DNA of 64,000 bases from Silanimonas sp044377035. Lineage in GTDB: Bacteria; Pseudomonadota; Gammaproteobacteria; Xanthomonadales; Xanthomonadaceae. The stretch lies in NCBI RefSeq assembly GCF_044377035.1, contig NZ_JBILJW010000003.1, forward strand, positions 141,905 through 205,904. The letters are read 5' to 3'. This document shows positions 41,771 through 49,078 of this stretch, piece by piece (position 1 is the first letter of the stretch; every line of letters begins with the position of its first letter). Both the position numbers and the translations under genes were made by a program. The notes beneath the pieces were generated by a model that saw only the letters and a list, made by a program, of their open reading frames with translations, was not told the origin of the DNA and did not search any database.

Positions 41771-41897
41771 CGCGCTGGGGCTCCTGATTCGCCTTCTGTC
41801 GGCGCCTGCCTGCAACCGCCGACTGCTCGTCGCGACGGGTTGCCGAGGGCGTCATCGACAAGGGCCCGGAACGAGGCGAATCAGGAGCCCCGGCGCG
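41771..41897. repeat. 127-base element with 23-base terminal inverted repeats
   Basis: The left end (41771-41793) and right end (41875-41897) are inverted copies differing at one base in 23. The 81-base interior has no ORF. Size and structure fit a MITE or large REP-type palindrome; no clear target-site duplication is seen. Confidence 0.6.
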
Positions 41898-41941
41898 CGC
41901 TTTAGGCGCAAGCTCCGAAGGGGTTGCTCAGGATGAGCGAT

Positions 41942-41974
41942 CGGCCCAAGGGGCAGGACGCCCCCTTTGGGCCG
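41942..41974. repeat. Long GC hairpin
   Basis: CGGCCCAAGGGGC (41942-41954) and GCCCCCTTTGGGCCG (41960-41974) form a strong stem with two single-base bulges and a 5-base loop. A smaller hairpin, GCTCA-GGA-TGAGC, precedes it at 41926-41938. Confidence 0.6.
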
Positions 41975-42068
41975 ACCGCCGGAACGTTTGCGAAAGACGG
42001 GGTGGGGCGGGCAAGCCTTGTGCCGGGCCCTCGTCGATAGTCGCTCTGGCGACGCGTGGCCCAACGAC

Positions 42069-42099
42069 GTGCGCGGCAGGCGCGCACGGGCGCCCCTAC
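42069..42099 (-). repeat. GTAG-headed hairpin (REP-like), second copy
   Basis: GTGCGCG (42069-42075) pairs with CGCGCAC (42081-42087). On the minus strand a GTAG (42099-42096) precedes it, and the word GTTGGGCC follows the stem, as in the unit at 41200. The GTAG overlaps the TAG stop of the MEST-like hydrolase gene. Confidence 0.4.
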
Positions 42100-43061
42100 C
42101 GCGTCGTGATCGACACGCTCGGCCGCGGATCCACCGGCCCCAGCAGCCGGTGCCGCGACCAGAACACCATCGCCGCCTCGAACACCGCCTCGGGCGCCTC
42201 CAGCTGCGGGTAGTGGCCGATGCCGGGCAGCTCGTGCAGGTCGTCGCCACCCAGCAGTTCGCGCCAGCGCGCGGCGGCATGCGCGCCGGAGACGGGATCG
42301 GCGCTGCCGTTGATCAGCGCCATGGGCATCGCGACGCGTTCCATCGCGCCGACCCAGCGGGCGCGCTGCTTCTTCCGTTCCGACATGTAGCGCAGCAGGC
42401 GAGGCAGCGCGAGGTGGCCGTCGTCGTGGCGCAGCAGGGTCCACAGCCCGTCGACGACGCGCGGGTCGGGCGGCGTCTGCTTCCCGAAGATCGCCTTCAG
42501 GTTGTCGGCGAAGCGCGCCTTGCTGCTGGCGCGGGCGATGAGCGGGCCGAGGCCGGGCAGGGCGAGAAGGCGCTGCATGGCGCGCGGGCGGTGCATCTCG
42601 GGGAACAGCCCGCCGTTGAGGAATACCACCGAGCGCATCGACGGCCGCGGCTTGCGTTTGTCGAGCTGCCGCGCGAGAAGCTCCTGCGCGACGGTGTCGC
42701 CGTAGTCATGCGCCAGGACGTGGTAGTCCCACGCGCCGTCGCGGCGCAGCAGCCATTCGCAGAGCTCGGCCTGCTCGGCGATGGTGTAGCGGTGGCCCTT
42801 GGGCTTGGCGGAATCGCCGAAGCCCAGCAGATCCACGGCCAGCAGCGAGAAATGCTGCGACAGCGGTTCCCACAGCGGCGCCCAGTCCCAGCTCGCCGAG
42901 GGAAAGCCGTGGATCAGCAGCAGCACCGGCAGACGCGGTTCGACCTGCCGGCGCACGAACAGGCGGCCGAGTGGCGTCGAGACGCGCTCGCCGCCCTCGC
43001 GCCAGTCGCGAAGTTCGAAGAAGGCCGGCGCGGGTCGCGCGTTCGTCACGGTGTCCGGCAC
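42096..43061 (-). CDS. Alpha/beta hydrolase, MEST / epoxide hydrolase-like
   Basis: 321 residues. Oxyanion motif LLIHGFPSASWDW (His51), nucleophile Asp119 in LAHDYGDTVAQELLAR, acid region MALINGSADPVSGAHAA and base GIGHYPQLEAPE. An Asp nucleophile in HDYGD marks the haloalkane dehalogenase/epoxide hydrolase branch and matches bacterial relatives of mammalian MEST. The substrate is unknown. Eight bases after the prfC gene end, on the other side running the same way, so it may be co-transcribed with prfC. Confidence 0.88.
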   Translation of the reverse strand: MPDTVTNARPAPAFFELRDWREGGERVSTPLGRLFVRRQVEPRLPVLLLIHGFPSASWDWAPLWEPLSQHFSLLAVDLLGFGDSAKPKGHRYTIAEQAELCEWLLRRDGAWDYHVLAHDYGDTVAQELLARQLDKRKPRPSMRSVVFLNGGLFPEMHRPRAMQRLLALPGLGPLIARASSKARFADNLKAIFGKQTPPDPRVVDGLWTLLRHDDGHLALPRLLRYMSERKKQRARWVGAMERVAMPMALINGSADPVSGAHAAARWRELLGGDDLHELPGIGHYPQLEAPEAVFEAAMVFWSRHRLLGPVDPRPSVSITTR

Positions 43062-43068
43062 GCGCGGC

Positions 43069-44670
43069 TCAGTCCACCGCCACCGAGGCGGCGTGTTCGC
43101 GCGTGGCCTCGAAGCGCACGTCCTTCGCGCGCTCCTGCGCCAACTGCAGGTTCACGCGCGAGGGCGCGAGGTAGACGAGATGGCCGGCGGCATCGATGCC
43201 GAGGTTCATGGCGTTCTTCTCGCGGAAGGCCTCGAGCGTCTTGTCGTCCGGCGCATACACCCAGCGCGCCGTCTGCACCTGCACCGGCTCGAAGCTGGCA
43301 TCCACGCCGTACTCGTCCTTCAGCCGGTAGGCCACCACGTCGAACTGCAGCATGCCCACCGCGCCGAGGATCAGGTCGTTGCTCATCAGCGGGCGGAAGA
43401 ACTGCGTCGCGCCTTCTTCCGACAGCTGGGCGAGGCCCTTCTGCAGCTGCTTGAGCTTCAGCGGGTCGCGCAGTCGTGCGCGGCGGAACAGTTCGGGCGC
43501 GAAGTTCGGGATGCCGGTGAAGTTGATCGGCTCGCCTTCGCTGAAGCTGTCGCCGATCGAGATGGTGCCGTGGTTGTGGATGCCGATGACGTCGCCCGGC
43601 CAGGCCTCGGCGGCGATCTCGCGGTCCGAGGCCATGAAGGTCAGCGCGTTGGCGAGCTTGAGCTCCTTGCCGGTGCGCGGGTGGAACACCTTCATGCCGG
43701 CGGTGAAGTGGCCGGAGCAGATGCGCATGAAGGCCACGCGGTCGCGGTGCTGCGGGTCCATGTTGGCCTGGATCTTGAAGACGAAGCCGGTGAGCTTCTC
43801 TTCCTCCGGCGCGATGGCGCGGGTGGTGGTGGCGCGCGTCTTCGGCGAGGGCGCGTGCTCGACGAAGAAATCGAGCAGCAGCTGCACGCCGAAGTTGTTC
43901 ACGGCCGAGCCGAAGAACACTGGCGTCTGCTTGCCCTGCTGGTACTTCTCGGCATCGAACGGGTTCGAGGCGCCCTGCACGAGCTCGAGCTCGTCGCGCA
44001 GCTCGGCCAGCGCCTGCGCGCCGAGGCGGCGCTCCAGCTCCGGGTCGTCGAGCTTGAGGATGGTCGAATCCTGACGGGTGAAGTTCTTGCCCGGCTCGAA
44101 CAGATGCACTTCGTTGTCGACGAGGTGCACCACGCCCTTCAGGCGCTGGCCCATGCCGATCGGCCAGGTGATCGGCGCGCACTGGATGCCCAGTACCGTC
44201 TCCACCTCGTCGAGCAGCTCGATGGGCTCCTTGCCCTCGCGGTCCAGCTTGTTGATGAACGTCATGATCGGCGTGTCGCGCATGCGGCACACCTCCATCA
44301 GCTTGATCGTTCGCTCTTCGACGCCCTTGGCGCAGTCGATGACCATCAGCGCGGAGTCGACCGCGGTGAGCACGCGGTAGGTGTCCTCGCCGAAGTCGGC
44401 GTGGCCCGGCGTGTCGAGCAGGTTGACGATCTTGCCTTCGTACGGGAACTGCATCACCGACGAGGTGACCGAGATGCCGCGCTCTTTCTCGAGCGCCATC
44501 CAGTCGGAGGTGGCGTGGCGCGCGGCCTTGCGGCCCTTCACCGAGCCGGCCATCTGGATCGCACCGCCGAACAGCAGCAGTTTTTCCGTCAGCGTGGTCT
44601 TGCCGGCGTCGGGGTGGGAAATGATGGCGAAGGTGCGGCGACGCCGGGTTTCGGTGCTCTGCTGGGACAT
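43069..44670 (-). CDS. prfC: Peptide chain release factor 3
   Basis: 533 residues. GTPase that recycles RF1/RF2. G1 ISHPDAGKTTLTEKLLLFGG, G2/G3 with KERGISVTSSVMQF and LLDTPGHADFGEDTYR, G4 FINKLDREGKEP. The C-terminal RF3 domain includes AVGMLQFDVVAYRLKDEYGVD and ends ATREHAASVAVD. A clear TATAAT lies 54 bases upstream. Confidence 0.97.
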   Translation of the reverse strand: MSQQSTETRRRRTFAIISHPDAGKTTLTEKLLLFGGAIQMAGSVKGRKAARHATSDWMALEKERGISVTSSVMQFPYEGKIVNLLDTPGHADFGEDTYRVLTAVDSALMVIDCAKGVEERTIKLMEVCRMRDTPIMTFINKLDREGKEPIELLDEVETVLGIQCAPITWPIGMGQRLKGVVHLVDNEVHLFEPGKNFTRQDSTILKLDDPELERRLGAQALAELRDELELVQGASNPFDAEKYQQGKQTPVFFGSAVNNFGVQLLLDFFVEHAPSPKTRATTTRAIAPEEEKLTGFVFKIQANMDPQHRDRVAFMRICSGHFTAGMKVFHPRTGKELKLANALTFMASDREIAAEAWPGDVIGIHNHGTISIGDSFSEGEPINFTGIPNFAPELFRRARLRDPLKLKQLQKGLAQLSEEGATQFFRPLMSNDLILGAVGMLQFDVVAYRLKDEYGVDASFEPVQVQTARWVYAPDDKTLEAFREKNAMNLGIDAAGHLVYLAPSRVNLQLAQERAKDVRFEATREHAASVAVD

Positions 44671-44723
44671 GCGGGCCGCGCCGGGCTTTCAGCCGGCGGC
44701 TCGGGAGAACGGGAAGGGCCGCG

Positions 44724-44729
44724 ATTATA
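44724..44729 (-). promoter_or_regulatory. Candidate -10 element of prfC
   Basis: A perfect TATAAT on the minus strand, centred 56 bases before the prfC start, in a GC-rich gap where such a match is unlikely by chance. No convincing -35 is present at 17 bases. Confidence 0.45.
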
Positions 44730-44771
44730 CGCCGGGCCTCCCGGCGCTCCGGGGGCGGGGCCCGACGGCGT

Positions 44772-45560
44772 TCAGGGCGTGGGGTCGAGCTCGCGGCCGT
44801 CCGGGCCGGCCATCCGGAACGGCAGGCTCAGCAGTTCGCGGCCATCGTTGGCCTGCACGCTGAAGTGCAGGTGCGGGGCGCTGCTCCATCCCACGCTGCC
44901 GACGGCGGCCAGGGCCTGGCCGGCCTGCACGCCGTCGCCGGGCTGCACGCGCGCGCTGCCGGTCGCGACGTGCGCGTACAGCCCCATCGAGCCGTCGGCA
45001 TGCAGCACGCGCACGAGGTTCATGCGCTCCTTCAGGGCCTCGTCCGTGCCGCCCTCGGTGAAGGTGTCGACCACCTGCATCACCGTGCCCTCCCGTGCCG
45101 CGAGCACCGGCGTGCCTTGGGCGGCGGCGAAGTCGAGGGCGTGGAAGTTGGCCGCATCGCGGTGGCTGGCCCGGCCGCCGAAGCCCTGCGTCAGGCGCCA
45201 GGCGCTGCCGGCGGGCAGCGGGAAGGCATAGACGCCGCGTTGCCCCGGCGGCAGCAACTGTGGCGCGCCCGGCTGGGCCTCGAGCCGCAGGTCCGGCGCG
45301 CCCTCGCCGCCGAAACGGCCGATGGCGCGCGTTTCGCCGGCCTCGAGCGTGGCCTCGATGACCTCGCGGGGCCGCGCGCCGTCATGCACGCGCACGTGGA
45401 TCGGACCGGCCAGGCGATTGCGGACCAGCGCCTGGCGCGTGCCATCGGCGCGACGTTCGACGGAGAGCTCGGCCATCGTGGGGCGGGTCGCAGGCTCGGC
45501 GGCCGGCAGCAGCGGAGCAGCCAGCAGGCCCAACAGGGCAAGCAGCCCCCGCCCGCGCAT
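44772..45560 (-). CDS. Secreted M23 family peptidase
   Basis: 262 residues. Signal peptide MRGRGLLALLGLLAAPLLPAAE. The LytM/M23 catalytic core is HRDAANFHALDFAAAQGTPVLA, with VRVLHADGSMGLYAHV and the metal HxH in SSAPHLHFSVQ. It would cut peptidoglycan cross-links or regulate amidases in the periplasm. The start overlaps the stop of the phytase-like lipoprotein gene (TGATG), so these two are coupled. Confidence 0.9.
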   Translation of the reverse strand: MRGRGLLALLGLLAAPLLPAAEPATRPTMAELSVERRADGTRQALVRNRLAGPIHVRVHDGARPREVIEATLEAGETRAIGRFGGEGAPDLRLEAQPGAPQLLPPGQRGVYAFPLPAGSAWRLTQGFGGRASHRDAANFHALDFAAAQGTPVLAAREGTVMQVVDTFTEGGTDEALKERMNLVRVLHADGSMGLYAHVATGSARVQPGDGVQAGQALAAVGSVGWSSAPHLHFSVQANDGRELLSLPFRMAGPDGRELDPTP

Positions 45561-46687
45561 CACTCGCAGCGTTCGCGCAGGCCGAGTGCCGAGGCGAGGT
45601 CGCGCCAGTCGAAAGCGCTCAGCGATTCGTCGCGATTCGAGGCATAGAACACGCCGGCCGGGAAGCGCGTGCTGGGCGCCTGCGACAGCCACACGCCGTC
45701 GGTCATGCCGGTGTTGCGCCCCGCGAAGCGGCCCTTCGCCTCCAGCGTCTGCCGGTCGTAGACATGGAACAGTGTGGCGTCGATGAACTGGTCGGCGGCG
45801 ATCCAGTAGCCGCTGCCGTCCGGGCAGGCCCACAGGGTCACGCCCTCGGCCTGCGCCCCGAAGGCGCCGACGCCAATGTCGCGCCCCGCGTAGCCGCCAT
45901 CGAAGCCGTAGACGCGGTAGCCGGTGCCGGTGGGCACGTCCTCTTCGGCCACCAGCAGGCGGTTGTTCGCGACGTCGCCAGCGATCGACTCGACCACGCG
46001 CAGCGCGCCCGCCTCGGAGGTGTCGCCGGAGGCGCCGTCGAAGCGGGCGGACACGGCGTCACCATCGATCAGCACGCTGAAGCGCTTGATCCGCGCCGAC
46101 AGCGTCTCGAGCGGCGGGACCACGTCGTAGTCGTCGCCGTCCATGAAGCTGTCGGTCACCCACAGTTCGATGCGGCCGCCTTCCGGCTCGTGCAGCCACA
46201 GGCCGTAGGGCGAACGCAGCTCGCCCTCGCCGAAGGTGGCGAGTGGGGTGAATCCCGGCAACGAGAGCACCTGCACGCGGCGGTTGTCGCGTTCAACGAC
46301 GAACAGCCGGTCGCCCCAGGCGAAGACGCCGTTCGGCCGATTGAACTGGCCCGGCGCCGGACCCTTGCCACCGACGCGGCGGAGCAGGGCGCCGGTCTCG
46401 CCGTCATGCACCAGCAGCTGGTGGGTCTCCTTGCCCGTGCTGATCAGCCAGCGGCCGCCCTCGGGCGTCAGCCAGGCGGTGGGCGAATCGACCTCGTCCG
46501 GCGGGTTCGCGGGGGTGATGAAGGCTTCGGCCACCACCTCATGGGCGATGTCGGAGGCGGCAAGGCGGGGCTCGTCGCTCGCGCGCTCGTCCGGCTCTTT
46601 GGCGTCACGCCAGAGGGCGCAACCCGGTAGCAGGAGGACGGCGAGGCCCAGCGCGAGGGCCGGGCGTAAGGGCGAGGGCAGGGGCAT
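45560..46687 (-). CDS. Phytase-like beta-propeller lipoprotein
   Basis: 375 residues. Lipobox LLLPGC gives lipid Cys23. The mature part is rich in beta strands with WLISTGKETHQLLVHDGETGALLRRVGG, NRPNGVFAWGDRLFVVERDNRRVQV and GYWIAADQFIDATLFHVYDRQTL, as in the six-bladed 3-phytase-like propellers. Acidic GDDYDV and DEVDSP loops could bind calcium. Phytase activity is an inference from fold and not certain. Upstream partner of the M23 gene. Confidence 0.82.
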   Translation of the reverse strand: MPLPSPLRPALALGLAVLLLPGCALWRDAKEPDERASDEPRLAASDIAHEVVAEAFITPANPPDEVDSPTAWLTPEGGRWLISTGKETHQLLVHDGETGALLRRVGGKGPAPGQFNRPNGVFAWGDRLFVVERDNRRVQVLSLPGFTPLATFGEGELRSPYGLWLHEPEGGRIELWVTDSFMDGDDYDVVPPLETLSARIKRFSVLIDGDAVSARFDGASGDTSEAGALRVVESIAGDVANNRLLVAEEDVPTGTGYRVYGFDGGYAGRDIGVGAFGAQAEGVTLWACPDGSGYWIAADQFIDATLFHVYDRQTLEAKGRFAGRNTGMTDGVWLSQAPSTRFPAGVFYASNRDESLSAFDWRDLASALGLRERCE

Positions 46688-46700
46688 GGCGGACTCCGGT

Positions 46701-48920
46701 TCAGCGCCGAAGCATAGACGCCGCGGGACGCAGGAAGTACTGGTCGATCGGCTGCGGGCGGTCGATGCCGTAGCCCTGGCCGAAATCCACGCCCAGCTGC
46801 GCGAGGTGGTCGCGGATGGCGTCGTTCTCGACGAATTCGGCGATGGTGCGCTTGTCGATGCTGCGCGCGATCTCGGCGATCGAGCGGACGATCGCCAGCG
46901 ACAGCGCCGACGACTCGAGGTCGCGCACGAAGCTGCCGTCGATCTTGAAGTAGTCCACGTCCAGCCGGCGGAGGTAGGCGAACGAGCAGAAACCGGCACC
47001 GAAGTCGTCGAGCGCGAGCTGCAGGCCGAGCGCCTTCGCCGCGGCGATGAACTGCTGCGCGTCGTTGAGGTCGCGCACAGCCGAGGTCTCGGTGATCTCG
47101 AGGCAGACCTTGCCAGGCGGCACGCTGCTGCGCGCGAAGCGCTCGCGCAGGAAATCGGGAAATCCCGGGTCGTTCACCGACGCGGCGCACAGGTTGATCG
47201 CACAGGCCTCGAGCTGGGCCAGGGCCTGGGGATGGCGCTCGAACCAGGCCAGCGTGCTGTCCACCACGTGGCGGTCGAGGCGCGGCCCCATGTGGAACTT
47301 CTCGGCCGCAGCAACCACCGGGCCCGGCGGAAGCACCTCGCCGGTGTCCGGGTCGACCATGCGCAGCAGGATCTCGAGGTGCCGTCCGCCGTGCTCCCGG
47401 CCCTGCAGGCCGGTGATGCTTTGGCAGTAGAGGCGGAAGTGGCCATCGCGCAGAGCGGCGTCGAGACGGACGGCCCAGCGCAGCGCAGCCGTGTGCTCGG
47501 CCACAGCGTCGGCGGCCGATTCGAAGGCCGCGAGCCGCAGCCGGTTGCCGCCCTGGTCCTTCGCGGTGGCGCAGGCGGCGTCCGCAAGGCGCAGCAGTTC
47601 GGCGTAGTCGGCCTGGCCGCGGCAGAAGCGGATGGCCCCGATGCTGGCCGAAGCGGACACGAGGTTCCCGCCGCTGCCCTGCCGATAGTCGCGCACCGCG
47701 GCCAGCACGTGGTCGAGCACCGCGGCGTTCGCCGCCGGGTCGCGGTCGTCCAGCAGCAGGACGAACTGGTCGCTGGCCAGCCGGCCGACCAGGCTGCCGC
47801 CCGGCAAGACGGCCTGAAGCAGGCTGGCGATGCTGCGCAGGAAGGCGTCGCCCGCGGCCTGTCCGCCGGCGTCGTTCACCAGCTTGAAGTTGTCGATGTC
47901 GACGAGGCCCAGCAGCAGGGGCTGGGCCTCGGGACCATGGGCGAGGGCGTCCGCGACCCGGTGCTCGAGGCCTTGCCGATTGGCGAGGCCGGTCAGCTCA
48001 TCGGTTCGCGCGCGCTCCAGCGCTTCGCGCCCCATCCGCCGCGCTTCGCTGATGGCGGCCATCAGGATCAGCGGCGCGACCGTCAGCGTGATCAGCAGGA
48101 GCAGGAGCACGAGGGTTTCGAGCGTCGTCTCCGGCCGACGAAGCACGCCGTCGTCCGAGGCGGCGACCAGCGAGAGCACCACGCCGCAGGTCAACGTGCC
48201 GGCGGCCACCAGCCGGGCCGGCAGGCGGATGGCGGCCCAGATCAGGACGATCGTCGGCAGCGCCAGCAGGGATTCCGCGTTGCGTACCCGGGCACCGTCG
48301 ACGGCCGCCACCAGCAGCAGGGCGGCGGCGAGGGCGGCGGTCCACGCGAGGGCCTCGCCCGTGCGACGCAGTCCCTGACCGAAGACCGATTCCCCGTGGT
48401 GTGGCCACAGCAGGGACAGCGCGGGGGCCAGCACCGCCACGCCGAACACGTTGGCGACCAGCCATTTCACGGCCGCGTCTGGCGCCGCCGACAGCGGCGC
48501 GAAGCCGGCCACCACGAGGCCTGCGACGCCCAAGGGCAGGCTGGCCAGCGCGGATGCGAAACCGGCAAGGGCGATGTCGCCGCCGCTGGCGAGGTCCATC
48601 CGTCGGCCCGGCCCCAGGCCGCGATGGCGCGCGAGCGTGGCGCCAGCCCATGCGCCGAGCACGTTCGCGGCCATCGTGAAGGGGATGAAGACCGCCGGCA
48701 CGTCGGTACCGGTCAGCGAGAACACGAGGTCCGCTGCCGCCACGAGCGGCCACCAGCGGCGGCCCTCGAACACCAGCAGCACGAGGCTGAGGGCGCCCGG
48801 CGCCCAGAGCAGGACGACGGAATCGCTACCCACCACCAGCCGGTTCCCCAACACGCCGCCCGCCCAATACAGGGCGATGAAGCCGAACACGAGCATCCAG
48901 GGGCGGAGCGTGGCGGTCAT
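46701..48920 (-). CDS. MASE1-GGDEF-EAL protein, probable c-di-GMP phosphodiesterase
   Basis: 739 residues. The N-terminal 290 residues hold about eight membrane helices of MASE1 type (WAPGALSLVLLVFEGRRWW). The GGDEF domain has lost its signature: the motif reads RLASDQFVLLL, so diguanylate cyclase activity is unlikely. The EAL domain keeps its catalytic set: LEILLRM, the Asn in NLCAAS, EITETS, DDFGAGFCSFAYLRRLDVDYFKID and EFVEN, QGYGIDRPQP. It probably lowers c-di-GMP in response to a membrane signal. Divergent from the TonB receptor. Confidence 0.9.
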   Translation of the reverse strand: MTATLRPWMLVFGFIALYWAGGVLGNRLVVGSDSVVLLWAPGALSLVLLVFEGRRWWPLVAAADLVFSLTGTDVPAVFIPFTMAANVLGAWAGATLARHRGLGPGRRMDLASGGDIALAGFASALASLPLGVAGLVVAGFAPLSAAPDAAVKWLVANVFGVAVLAPALSLLWPHHGESVFGQGLRRTGEALAWTAALAAALLLVAAVDGARVRNAESLLALPTIVLIWAAIRLPARLVAAGTLTCGVVLSLVAASDDGVLRRPETTLETLVLLLLLITLTVAPLILMAAISEARRMGREALERARTDELTGLANRQGLEHRVADALAHGPEAQPLLLGLVDIDNFKLVNDAGGQAAGDAFLRSIASLLQAVLPGGSLVGRLASDQFVLLLDDRDPAANAAVLDHVLAAVRDYRQGSGGNLVSASASIGAIRFCRGQADYAELLRLADAACATAKDQGGNRLRLAAFESAADAVAEHTAALRWAVRLDAALRDGHFRLYCQSITGLQGREHGGRHLEILLRMVDPDTGEVLPPGPVVAAAEKFHMGPRLDRHVVDSTLAWFERHPQALAQLEACAINLCAASVNDPGFPDFLRERFARSSVPPGKVCLEITETSAVRDLNDAQQFIAAAKALGLQLALDDFGAGFCSFAYLRRLDVDYFKIDGSFVRDLESSALSLAIVRSIAEIARSIDKRTIAEFVENDAIRDHLAQLGVDFGQGYGIDRPQPIDQYFLRPAASMLRR

Positions 48921-49078
48921 GGGGCGGTCACGGAGGACGTCCTCCGCATCCTAAAGGCCACTGCGGCCGGCGTGCTCGGGCCCCGCGTCAATCCGCGTGT
49001 CTTGCAGCTGTCGCCATACCGTCATCGGGGTGAAACGGCGCGGCCTCGGAATAACGCTTTTCCAACGCAGGACGCTCC

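Larger units (their letters stand above)
41581..42095. other. Gene-free stretch full of inverted repeats
   Basis: No credible gene is present in these 515 bases; the ORFs are short, Arg/Ser-rich and lack ribosome sites. It carries at least six hairpins listed separately: 41695-41728, 41727-41748, a 127-base unit with 23-base inverted ends, 41926-41938, 41942-41974 and a GTAG-headed one ending at the next gene's stop. No T-run follows any of them, which speaks against simple terminators. Confidence 0.6.

Noticed and set aside
41771..41897. 127-base inverted-repeat element considered as an attC site
   Set aside because: Its ends are a near-perfect 23-base repeat without RYYYAAC/GTTRRRY core pairs, and it lies 21 kb from intI on the wrong side.
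41577..41936. Short ORF in the repeat-rich gap
   Set aside because: No ribosome site, Arg/Ser/Cys-rich composition, and overlap with several hairpins.
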